64,000 nt of DNA, taken from positions 14,485 to 78,484 of the forward strand of contig NZ_JAXAVX010000014.1 of NCBI RefSeq assembly GCF_033949425.1. The letters run 5' to 3'. The DNA comes from Patulibacter brassicae. Its GTDB lineage: Bacteria; Actinomycetota; Thermoleophilia; Solirubrobacterales; Solirubrobacteraceae. The notes beneath the pieces were generated by a model. That model made no database searches. It was not told the origin of the DNA and saw only the letters and a program-made list of their open reading frames with translations. Made by a program: the position numbers and the translations under genes. Of the stretch, positions 31,970 through 39,147 are shown one piece after another (the first letter of the stretch is position 1; each line of letters starts with the position of its first letter).

Positions 31970-34474
31970 ATGAGCACCCCGCACGGCAACGCCCCCCAGC
32001 CAGGACCGAGCGACGACCACGGGCTGAGCGCGCTCGAGGCCTCGGCCTCCGACGCGTCCCGGATCCCCCCGGCGCTGTCCCGGGCCGACCTCCACGTCCA
32101 CACCACGGCGTCGGCCTACTCGAAGCTCGGCGTGCAGCGCTCCGTCGGCATGCCGGAGTGCGCCACGCCGCCGGAGGAGGCCTACGAGGTCGCCAAGCGG
32201 CGCGGGATGGACTTCGTGGCCGTCACCGACCACGACACGATCGCGGGCGCCCTGCAGATCGCCGACCGGCCCGACGTCATCGTCGGCGAGGAGCTGACCG
32301 CCTGGTTCAAGGGGGAGCCCTGCGCCGTGCACGTCCTCTGCCTCGGCATCACCCAGGACGACCACGACTGGCTCCAGGCGCACAACCACGACGTCGTGCG
32401 CTGCGCCGAATACCTCCACGGTCGCGAGATCACCACGGCGCTCGCCCATCCCTTCTACTACGTCGAGGCGCCGCTGACCGCCCGTCACCGCCGGCTGCTC
32501 GCCGAGCTCTTCCCGATCTGGGAGGTCCGCAACGGCTCCCGGGCCCGCGAGCTGAACGCCCCGGCCGCGACGTACATCGACACGCACGGCGGGATCGGGA
32601 TCGGCGGCACCGACGACCACGCCGGCGTCGACATCGGCCGGACGTACACCGAGACGCCGCTGGCCTACGGTCCGGCCGAGTACCTCGCGCACATCCGCGC
32701 CGGCCGCTGCGTCGCCCGCGGGATCCAGGGGGGCGCGGCGAAGTGGTCGCACGCGGCCATGGGGATCGCGATCCGCGCGCTGGGCCTGGGGGAGGGCGGC
32801 GAGCCGGTCGCCCGTCCGCGGCCCGAGGCGATGCTGAAGATCGTCAGCCGCGTCATGAGCGAGGGCGACGTCCGTCGCGGCGAGCAGGAGCAGCAGCGCG
32901 ACATCGGCCCCGAGGACGCGCGCTCGATGCTCCGGGCCTGGCTCGACGGGGTCGGGCTCCAGCACCTCGGCGCCGACGAGCTCCTGGCGATGTTCCAGGA
33001 GGAGGGCTTCGACCACGCCGACCTCCAGCGCCGCGCGACCCGCGCGCACGAGCGCAAGCTCGTGACCGCGGTCGAGGGCGTGCTCGACGCGGTCACGTCG
33101 CTCGACGGCAGCGAGGAGGCGGTCGCGGCCGCCGGGGAGCGGCTGCCCGAGCTCGGCGGCGAGCTCCTCGACGCGCTGGTGCCGGTGATCCCGTACGCCC
33201 CCTCGACGGCCTTCCTCGGCCGGGAGCGGCGCAAGCTCAAGCCGCGGATGGACGGCGAGCGCCCGCGCGTGGCGCTGATCGCCGACGGCATCGGGGGGAT
33301 GCACGGCGTGACCCACACGCTGAACACGATCCGCGAGCGCGGCGTCCCCGGCTTCGACGTCGAGGTCATCGGCACCGACCACAACGTCGACCGGCGGCTC
33401 CCGGCCGTCGCGGAGGTCGACATCCCCTTCTACGAGGGCCTGCGGCTCGGCGTCCCGAGCGTCCCGGCGCTCGTCGAGGAGCTCTCCGAGGGCCGCTACG
33501 ACGTCGTCCACCTCTGCTCTCCCGGGCCGGCGGGCGTCGTCGGCCTCGGCCTGGCGAAGCTCCTCGAGCTGCCGCTGCTGGGCAGCTACCACACGGAGCT
33601 GGCGACCTACACCGGCCTGCGCTCGGCCGACCGGCACCTCGAGCAGTGGGCGACGCTCGCGCTCGGGGCCTTCTACGGCCAGGCCGACGTCGTCGTGACG
33701 CCGAGCCCGCAGAGCGACGAGGCCGTCCGCGCCCTGGGCATCGCCGAGGACCGGATCGGCCGCTGGGACCGCGGCGTCGACGTCGAGCGCTTCAGCCCGG
33801 CCCGTCGCGACCGCCGCCGGCTGGCGATCGCCGCCGGCCACGAGGTCGCCGACGCCGGCGACGACCACGTCTACGTGCTCTACGCCGGGCGCCTGACGAA
33901 GGAGAAGGGCGTCGACCTGCTGGCGGAGGCGTTCCTCGCCGCGCGCCGCCGGGATCCGCGCCTGCACCTCGTGCTCGCCGGCGGCGGCCCCGAGGAGGAG
34001 CAGCTCCGCGCCCGGCTCGGCGGACACGCGACGTTCCTCGGCTGGCTCTCGGGCGACGACCTCGCCGACGCCTACGCGAGCGCCGACCTCTTCCTCTTCG
34101 CGAGCCGCACGGACACGTTCGGGCAGGTCCTGCTCGAGGCCCAGGCGTCCGGCCTGCCGATCGTCGCGGTCGACGAGGGCGGGCCCCGGTCGCTCGTCGC
34201 CGACGGCGTCAGCGGGTTCCTGCGACCCGCCGCGGCCGACGCGCTGGCGGAGGCGCTGCTGGCCCTCTCCGCCGACCGCCGCCTGCGCGAGCGGCTCGCG
34301 GCGGGCGGGCTCGCCGCGGTCGCCGATCGCACCTGGGACGCGGCCCTCGGGCGGCTCGCCGCCGGCTACCGCCGCGCGCTGGCCGCCGGCACCCTGCGCG
34401 CCGCCCGCCGCGACGCCGAGGCGGCCGCCGCCCGCGAGCTCGTGCGGCCCGCCGGGGAGCGCCGGGTTGCCTGA
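31970..34474 (+). CDS. Fused PHP-domain / GT4 glycosyltransferase
   Basis: The 834 residues fuse two enzymes. Residues 35-240 form a PHP metal-dependent phosphoesterase: ADLHVHTTASAYSK (H-x-H), AVTDHDTIAGAL, ALAHPFYYVE and GGTDDHAGVDIG. Residues 430-825 form a GT-B glycosyltransferase of family GT4: VALIADGIGGMHGVTHTLN, LLGSYHTELATYTGL, VLYAGRLTKEKGVDLL, LAGGGPEEEQL, and ASRTDTFGQVLLEAQASGLP with the E-x-x-x-x-x-x-E type motif. The GT part resembles enzymes that add sugars to lipid acceptors. A four-unit Pho box precedes the gene. It begins a four-gene operon with tight overlaps. Confidence 0.85.
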   Translation: MSTPHGNAPQPGPSDDHGLSALEASASDASRIPPALSRADLHVHTTASAYSKLGVQRSVGMPECATPPEEAYEVAKRRGMDFVAVTDHDTIAGALQIADRPDVIVGEELTAWFKGEPCAVHVLCLGITQDDHDWLQAHNHDVVRCAEYLHGREITTALAHPFYYVEAPLTARHRRLLAELFPIWEVRNGSRARELNAPAATYIDTHGGIGIGGTDDHAGVDIGRTYTETPLAYGPAEYLAHIRAGRCVARGIQGGAAKWSHAAMGIAIRALGLGEGGEPVARPRPEAMLKIVSRVMSEGDVRRGEQEQQRDIGPEDARSMLRAWLDGVGLQHLGADELLAMFQEEGFDHADLQRRATRAHERKLVTAVEGVLDAVTSLDGSEEAVAAAGERLPELGGELLDALVPVIPYAPSTAFLGRERRKLKPRMDGERPRVALIADGIGGMHGVTHTLNTIRERGVPGFDVEVIGTDHNVDRRLPAVAEVDIPFYEGLRLGVPSVPALVEELSEGRYDVVHLCSPGPAGVVGLGLAKLLELPLLGSYHTELATYTGLRSADRHLEQWATLALGAFYGQADVVVTPSPQSDEAVRALGIAEDRIGRWDRGVDVERFSPARRDRRRLAIAAGHEVADAGDDHVYVLYAGRLTKEKGVDLLAEAFLAARRRDPRLHLVLAGGGPEEEQLRARLGGHATFLGWLSGDDLADAYASADLFLFASRTDTFGQVLLEAQASGLPIVAVDEGGPRSLVADGVSGFLRPAAADALAEALLALSADRRLRERLAAGGLAAVADRTWDAALGRLAAGYRRALAAGTLRAARRDAEAAAARELVRPAGERRVA

Positions 34475-35705
34475 CGCGGTCTCGCTGGCGGACCGGCGCG
34501 CGCGGCGGCGGTCCACCGGCACCGATCCGGCCGTCGCGGACGGCGCTGCGCCGGTGCCGATCGCCCGGCCGCTCGACGGCGAGCGGCCGGGCCCGACGCG
34601 GCGTCACGGACGGCGGCTGCGGATCGTCGACGTCACGCTCTGGTACGGCGAGCGCTCCGGCGGGATCAAGAGCTACCTCGACGCGAAGCGGCGTCACGCC
34701 GCCACGACCGGCGCGTTCGAGCACCACGTGATCGTGCCCGGCGAGCGCGACGGCCACCACGACGGCATGCACCGGATCCGCGGCGTGCGCGTGACCCGCA
34801 ACGACTACCGCCTGCCGCCGGGCGGCCGGGGGCTGTGCCGCACGATCGCCGAGCTGCGCCCGGACGTCGTGCTGCTGCACGACCCGTTCTGGACGCCACG
34901 GCAGGCGGTCGCCGCGGCGCACGCCTCCGGATCGCTCGTCGTGGCGGTGCACCACGGCTCCGCGGCGCTCGACGCCGCCGGGATGCCGGGTCCCGACCTG
35001 CTCTGGACCCCCGTGTTCCGCGCCTGGATCCGGCACGCCTACCGGGCCGTCGACGCCGTGATGTCGGTCGTCGACCCGACACCGGACAGCGGGCGGGGGG
35101 CCGATCTGCCCCTGCGGCTCGGGCTGGACCCCGCGTTCCGGCCCCGCCCGGAGGTCGTCCGCGGCGACGAGGTCCTGTACCTCGGTCGGCTCTCGCGCTC
35201 CAAGGGCGTCGGCGACCTGCTCGACGCGGCCGTCGGCGCGGACTGGCGCCTGCGGCTCGTCGGCGACGGGCCGTGGCGGACCGGGCTGCCCGCGGAGATC
35301 GCGACGCGGGGCCTCTCCGAGCGCGTGACGCTCGAGCCCTACGTCGAGGATCGCGCGGCCGTCGCGGCGCGCTACGCGCGGGCGGCGTGCGTCGTCATGC
35401 CGGGTCCGAACGAGACGTTCGGGCTCGTCGGGCTCGAGGCCGCCGCGACCGGGGCGCCCGTGGTCTGCTGCGCGGGCGCGCCGTCGGCGGCGCGGATCGG
35501 ACCGCTGGCCCACCGGTTCCCCGCCGGGGACGTGGGCGCGCTGCGCGCGGCGGTCGACGCGGCGCGGGCGCGCGGCGCCGCCGGTGGCGATCCGGCGCTC
35601 GGTCGGCGGATCGCGTGGCGCCACGGCTGGACGACCCTCTTCCACGAGGAGCTCGTCGACCTCGTCGCCCTGCTGGAGCGCGCGGAGCGGAGCGTCGCGG
35701 CGTGA
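34467..35705 (+). CDS. GT4-family glycosyltransferase
   Basis: This 412-residue GT-B enzyme starts with a variable 50-residue leader, then the fold LRIVDVTLWYGERSGGIKSY. It continues with VVLLHDPFWTPRQAV, VLYLGRLSRSKGVGDLLDAA, RLVGDGPWRTGLPAEIA, and VMPGPNETFGLVGLEAAATG, the donor-binding E-x(7)-E region. The TTG start at 34467 overlaps the previous gene by 8 nt. Later starts would still keep the domain. Donor and acceptor are unknown. By position it works with the PHP-glycosyltransferase, probably on the same glycan or glycolipid. Confidence 0.85.
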   Translation: MPDAVSLADRRARRRSTGTDPAVADGAAPVPIARPLDGERPGPTRRHGRRLRIVDVTLWYGERSGGIKSYLDAKRRHAATTGAFEHHVIVPGERDGHHDGMHRIRGVRVTRNDYRLPPGGRGLCRTIAELRPDVVLLHDPFWTPRQAVAAAHASGSLVVAVHHGSAALDAAGMPGPDLLWTPVFRAWIRHAYRAVDAVMSVVDPTPDSGRGADLPLRLGLDPAFRPRPEVVRGDEVLYLGRLSRSKGVGDLLDAAVGADWRLRLVGDGPWRTGLPAEIATRGLSERVTLEPYVEDRAAVAARYARAACVVMPGPNETFGLVGLEAAATGAPVVCCAGAPSAARIGPLAHRFPAGDVGALRAAVDAARARGAAGGDPALGRRIAWRHGWTTLFHEELVDLVALLERAERSVAA

Positions 35706-36535
35706 GCCGGCTGGTCGGCCTCGACGGCACGGGCGCAGCCGGCGGGCGCGCGCTTCGTGGCGCGTGGCCGACCGCGGACGCCGGACCGCGCGGGTCCGGA
35801 TCGGCCGCCGGCCGGCACCGGGAGCCGCAGCGGCTGGCCGTCTCGATCCACGAGATCGAGCCCGCCACCTGGGAGCGCTGCGCGCTGCTGCGCGAGTGGC
35901 TCGCCGATCACGGCGTGCGGCGGGTCGCGCTGCTCGTCGTGCCGGCACCGGACCTGCATCCGTTCGACCGCCGCAGCCCGTCGCTGCGCGACTGGCTCGC
36001 CGATCGGCTCGCGGACGGCGACGAGATCGTCCAGCAGGGGTTCTGCCCGGGGCGCGGCCGGCCGTCCGGCGAGGGCCGCTGGCGGGGCGTGCCCCGCGTC
36101 GGGCACGCGGGACCCGGCGAGTTCGCCCGGCTCGACGCCGAGGAGACCGCTCGGGCGCTCGACGCGGGGCGCCGGATCCTGCGGGCGGCCGGCCTGGCGC
36201 CCGCGGGGTTCGTGCCGCAGGGCTTCGCGTACACGGCGCCGCTGCACGCCGCGCTGCGCGAGCGCTACGGGTGGTGGGCGACGTCGGCGGCGATCCACGC
36301 CCCGGCCGGCGCGCCGCTGCACGCGCCGGCGCTGGACCTCGCCGGTGCGGACCCGGTCGCGCGGGCCGCGGGTCCGCTGCGTCGCCGGGTCCTCGCCGGA
36401 CGGGCGGCGCTGCTGCGGATCGAGCTGCATCCCGGGGACCTCGACCACCCGCGGCGCGTCGCCGCGGCGGAGTCCCTGCTGCGGCGCCACGCGGGCCGGC
36501 CGGCGGTCACCGGCAGCGAGCTCGTCGGGGCATGA
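35702..36535 (+). CDS. Polysaccharide deacetylase-like protein (DUF2334 type), active site degenerate
   Basis: The 277 residues contain an NodB-like barrel of the DUF2334 type: LAVSIHEIEPATWERCALL, RVALLVVPAPDLHPF, GDEIVQQGFCPGRGR, and ALLRIELHPGDLDHPRR near the end. In active relatives the first motif usually reads S-I-H-D and the third has paired histidines (H-G-x-x-H). Here Glu replaces the Asp, and Gln/Cys/Pro replace the histidines, so metal binding and deacetylation are doubtful. It may be a binding or scaffold protein. GTG 35702 overlaps the upstream stop (GTGA), and the stop overlaps the next ATG (ATGA). Confidence 0.72.
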   Translation: MSRLVGLDGTGAAGGRALRGAWPTADAGPRGSGSAAGRHREPQRLAVSIHEIEPATWERCALLREWLADHGVRRVALLVVPAPDLHPFDRRSPSLRDWLADRLADGDEIVQQGFCPGRGRPSGEGRWRGVPRVGHAGPGEFARLDAEETARALDAGRRILRAAGLAPAGFVPQGFAYTAPLHAALRERYGWWATSAAIHAPAGAPLHAPALDLAGADPVARAAGPLRRRVLAGRAALLRIELHPGDLDHPRRVAAAESLLRRHAGRPAVTGSELVGA

Positions 36536-37863
36536 CGGACGCGTCGCGGACCGTCGACCGGCTCGCCCGCGAGACGCTCGCGGCGAACTGGCGCAGCGGC
36601 GTGCGCGAGGGCGTGCCGTACGGCTACACCTGCCCCGCGACGCCCCGCTACCGCCACCAGTGGCACTGGGACAGCTGCTTCACCGCGATCGCGTGGTCGC
36701 GCTTCGACGGCGACCGGGCCCGCGAGGAGCTGCGCACCGTGCTGCGCAGCGGCGACCCGCGGATCTCGCCGGCGGTGCCCGCCGGGACCCGCCGCGGCAC
36801 CGGGTTCTCGGGGTTCCTGCCGCACACGACGTTCTGGGACCGCCCGGCGGGGTGGCGGCGCGCGCCGTTCTACGCCACGCGGGAGCGGTGGGGCGGCCTG
36901 GCCACGGCGTCGATCGGGCCGCCGCTGCTGCCGATGGCCTGGGAGCGCGTGGCGACGGCGACCGACGACGCGACGTTCGCCGCCGAGGCGCTCGAGCCGC
37001 TGGCGGCGCATCTCGACTGGCTCGGCCGCCACCGCGATCTCGCGGGCGACGGCCTGCTCACGATCCTCCTGCCCGACGAGTCCGGGCTCGACGACAGCCC
37101 GCAGTACGACGGGCCGTTCCGCGGCCTCGCCCACGACGGACCGGGGTACTTCCGCCTCGTCGAGCGCGTGCGCCGCGCCGGCTACGACGCGCACCGCCTC
37201 GCCGACCGGCGTCCGCACCACGTCGCCGACGTGTGGACGACGACCGCCTACGCGCTGTCGCTGCACGCGATGGCGCGGCTCAGCGGCGACCGGACGTGGG
37301 CGACGCTGGCGGCGCGCAGCGAGCGGGCCCTCGTCGAGCGCTGCTGGGACGAGTCGGCGGGGCTCTTCCGCGACCTCGCCGGCCCCGGCCGTCGCCCGGT
37401 GCGGGTCGCGACGTGGTCGGGCCTCGCGCCGCTCGTCCTGCCGGGGGTGCCCGAGCCGATCCGCCGCCGGATCGTCGAGGAGCAGCTCCTGGACCGCCGG
37501 CGCTTCCGCGCCGCCGTGGGCGTCCCGTCCGTCTCCCAGGCCGAGCCGTCCTTCCGCCCGGCCTTCGACCGCTGGCGCACCTGGCGCGGCCCGTCGTGGG
37601 TCAACGTCTCGTGGCTCCTGCTGCCGACGGTCGCCGCCCTGGGCTACGAGCGCGAGGCCGGCGAGATCGCCGCGTCGCTCGTGACCGCCGTCGCGCGCGA
37701 GGGGCTGCGGGAGTACTACGACCCGCGCGACGGCCGCGGGTACGCGGCACGCGGCTTCGGCTGGTCGGCGCTCGCCTGCGATCTCGCCGACGGCGTCGCG
37801 GGCCGCTGGCCCGCACCGGTCGGCGGCGCGGCGCCGGTCCTCGGGCCCCTCAGCGGCGCTTGA
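36532..37863 (+). CDS. Glycosidase of the MGH1/GH63-like alpha-barrel type
   Basis: This 443-residue protein has the (alpha/alpha)6-barrel motifs of mannosylglycerate-hydrolase and GH63-like enzymes: RYRHQWHWDSCFTAIAW near the start, SIGPPLLPMAWERVA, LLTILLPDESGLDDSPQYD, WRGPSWVNVSWLLLPTVAAL, and EYYDPRDGRGYAARGFGWSAL at the end. The catalytic acid is expected in the DESGLDDSP segment and the base in the EYYDP/GFGWSA segment, as in the family. No signal peptide is visible, so a cytosolic oligosaccharide or glycoside is the likely substrate. It closes the operon begun by the PHP-glycosyltransferase and overlaps the convergent DUF47 gene by 14 nt. Confidence 0.8.
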   Translation: MTDASRTVDRLARETLAANWRSGVREGVPYGYTCPATPRYRHQWHWDSCFTAIAWSRFDGDRAREELRTVLRSGDPRISPAVPAGTRRGTGFSGFLPHTTFWDRPAGWRRAPFYATRERWGGLATASIGPPLLPMAWERVATATDDATFAAEALEPLAAHLDWLGRHRDLAGDGLLTILLPDESGLDDSPQYDGPFRGLAHDGPGYFRLVERVRRAGYDAHRLADRRPHHVADVWTTTAYALSLHAMARLSGDRTWATLAARSERALVERCWDESAGLFRDLAGPGRRPVRVATWSGLAPLVLPGVPEPIRRRIVEEQLLDRRRFRAAVGVPSVSQAEPSFRPAFDRWRTWRGPSWVNVSWLLLPTVAALGYEREAGEIAASLVTAVAREGLREYYDPRDGRGYAARGFGWSALACDLADGVAGRWPAPVGGAAPVLGPLSGA

Positions 37864-38491
37864 GGGCGATGCCCTCGAGGTGGTGCGCGACGGTCTCGCA
37901 CGCGTCGATGGTGTCCTCGAGCGCGCCGTAGAGGTCCTTCCAGCGGATGACGAACAGCGGATCGAGACCGAGCTCGAAGAGCGAGCCGATCGCGTCGCGG
38001 CTGATCCGATCGCCGTCGTTCTCGAGCCGATGGATCTCGACGAGGTACGGCGCGAGGTCGCCGTCGCGGCGCAGCGCGGCGAGCGCGAGCGCCAGCTGCT
38101 CGCCGCAGCCGACGAGCAGCTCGGCGAGCTGCTGGGCCTGCTCGGTCGTCGCCTCGACCCGGTACACCGCGAGCATGTCCGCGACCGCCTCGGCGTCGTC
38201 GATGACGTCGTCGAGGGCCGTGGCCAGCCGGAACCCGTCGTCGATCTCGAACGGGCGGTCCGCCGCGCCGGCGTGGCGTCGCTCGCTCAGCCGGTGGATG
38301 AGGTCGTGGGCGATCCGGTCGCCCTCGCGCTCGCAGTCGACCATCGCCTGCGTCCGCGCCCCGGCGCCCTCCGGGTAGTCCCGGACGAGGTCCCGCAGGA
38401 GCAGGGTGGCGCGCTGGATCGCGCGGCCGTACTCCTCGAGGAGGTCGAACAGGGCACCGTCGCCGGTGCTCGCGCGCAGGAACTGGACCAT
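37850..38491 (-). CDS. DUF47 family (PhoU-like) protein
   Basis: This 213-residue all-helical protein resembles DUF47/TIGR00153 proteins, relatives of PhoU that usually accompany low-affinity Pit phosphate transporters. Motifs include CEREGDRIAHDLIHRL, GFRLATALDDVIDDAEAVAD, EIHRLENDGDRISRDAI, and RWKDLYGALEDTIDACETVAHHL. Their E/D-x-x-x-D pairs are the metal-binding type of PhoU repeats. No Pit transporter is adjacent in the window. TAGCGT (minus strand, 38508-38503) ends 11 nt before the ATG. It is divergent from the receiver-less regulator and could use the same Pho-box region, but its own -10 lacks the 26-bp arrangement. Confidence 0.85.
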   Translation of the reverse strand: MVQFLRASTGDGALFDLLEEYGRAIQRATLLLRDLVRDYPEGAGARTQAMVDCEREGDRIAHDLIHRLSERRHAGAADRPFEIDDGFRLATALDDVIDDAEAVADMLAVYRVEATTEQAQQLAELLVGCGEQLALALAALRRDGDLAPYLVEIHRLENDGDRISRDAIGSLFELGLDPLFVIRWKDLYGALEDTIDACETVAHHLEGIALKRR

Positions 38492-38547
38492 CGCTGCGCT
38501 CGACGCTACCCCGCGCGGCGCGGTCCGCCCAGCGACGCCCGACCGGT

Positions 38548-38612
38548 TTCACGTCCGGTTCACAGGTGGTTCACCGACCGGTAACCCGACCCGGCGCGGG
38601 CCCCCGGACACT
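38548..38612 (+). promoter_or_regulatory. Predicted four-unit Pho box and -10 for the receiver-less regulator
   Basis: TTCAC at 38548, 38559 and 38570 and GTAAC at 38581 are spaced exactly 11 bp. The last starts 26 bp before GACACT (38607-38612), which ends 8 nt before the ATG at 38621. Confidence 0.75.
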
Positions 38613-38620
38613 CGTGACCG

Positions 38621-38980
38621 ATGACGACGGCCACTCGTGCGACCGACCTGCCCGAGGCGTCCGACGGCCTGCCGCTCCGCGTGGCGCACGTCGAGATCCG
38701 TCCCCGGGAGGGCATGGCGATGGTGGGCGACCGCGCGGTGGCGCTGTCCGTCCGCGAGTTCTCGCTCCTCACCGCGCTGGCGCGGCGCGCGGGCCACGTG
38801 ATCGCCCGCGAGGAGCTCTTCTCCACCGTCTGGGGCGGGTCGCTGCGACGCGGCGACCGCTCGATCGACGTCTACGTCCACAAGCTGCGGCAGAAGCTCG
38901 AGGCCGCCTCGCCGGGCTGGACGTTCATCCACACCCACGTCGGCTTCGGGTACCGCTTCGCGCCCGAGCCGGCCGTCTGA
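38621..38980 (+). CDS. Receiver-less OmpR/PhoB-type winged-helix regulator
   Basis: The 119 residues are only the C-terminal DNA-binding domain of a PhoB-type response regulator: LSVREFSLLTALARRAGHVI, REELFSTVWGGSLRRGDRSI, DVYVHKLRQKLEAASPGW, and HTHVGFGYRFAPEP. There is no receiver domain, no phospho-accepting Asp and no room for one before the promoter. The domain is very similar to that of the full regulator at 44181, which suggests a duplication that lost the receiver. Its own promoter carries the best Pho box in the window, so autoregulation is likely. It could bind Pho boxes constitutively or compete with the phosphorylated regulator. No sensor kinase is present in the window. Confidence 0.85.
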   Translation: MTTATRATDLPEASDGLPLRVAHVEIRPREGMAMVGDRAVALSVREFSLLTALARRAGHVIAREELFSTVWGGSLRRGDRSIDVYVHKLRQKLEAASPGWTFIHTHVGFGYRFAPEPAV

Positions 38981-39037
38981 GCGGCGCGTCGACCGATGGG
39001 CTCCCAGGCCCCGCTCCACGGGCGATTCCGGGCGCCG

Positions 39038-39102
39038 TTCACAGCGCTTTCACACCGAGTCCACACCCGAGTAACAGGATGGTGGCCAGGCACTGACACG
39101 CT
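39038..39102 (+). promoter_or_regulatory. Predicted four-unit Pho box and -10 for pstS
   Basis: TTCAC (39038), TTCAC (39049), TCCAC (39060) and GTAAC (39071) have 11-bp spacing. The last starts 26 bp before CACGCT (39097-39102). This gene has a leader of about 40 nt with an AAGGAG ribosome site 7 nt before the GTG. Confidence 0.75.
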
Positions 39103-39147
39103 GGCCGCCGTTCACGAACCCTCGAACGAGAACACCAAGGAGACCGC

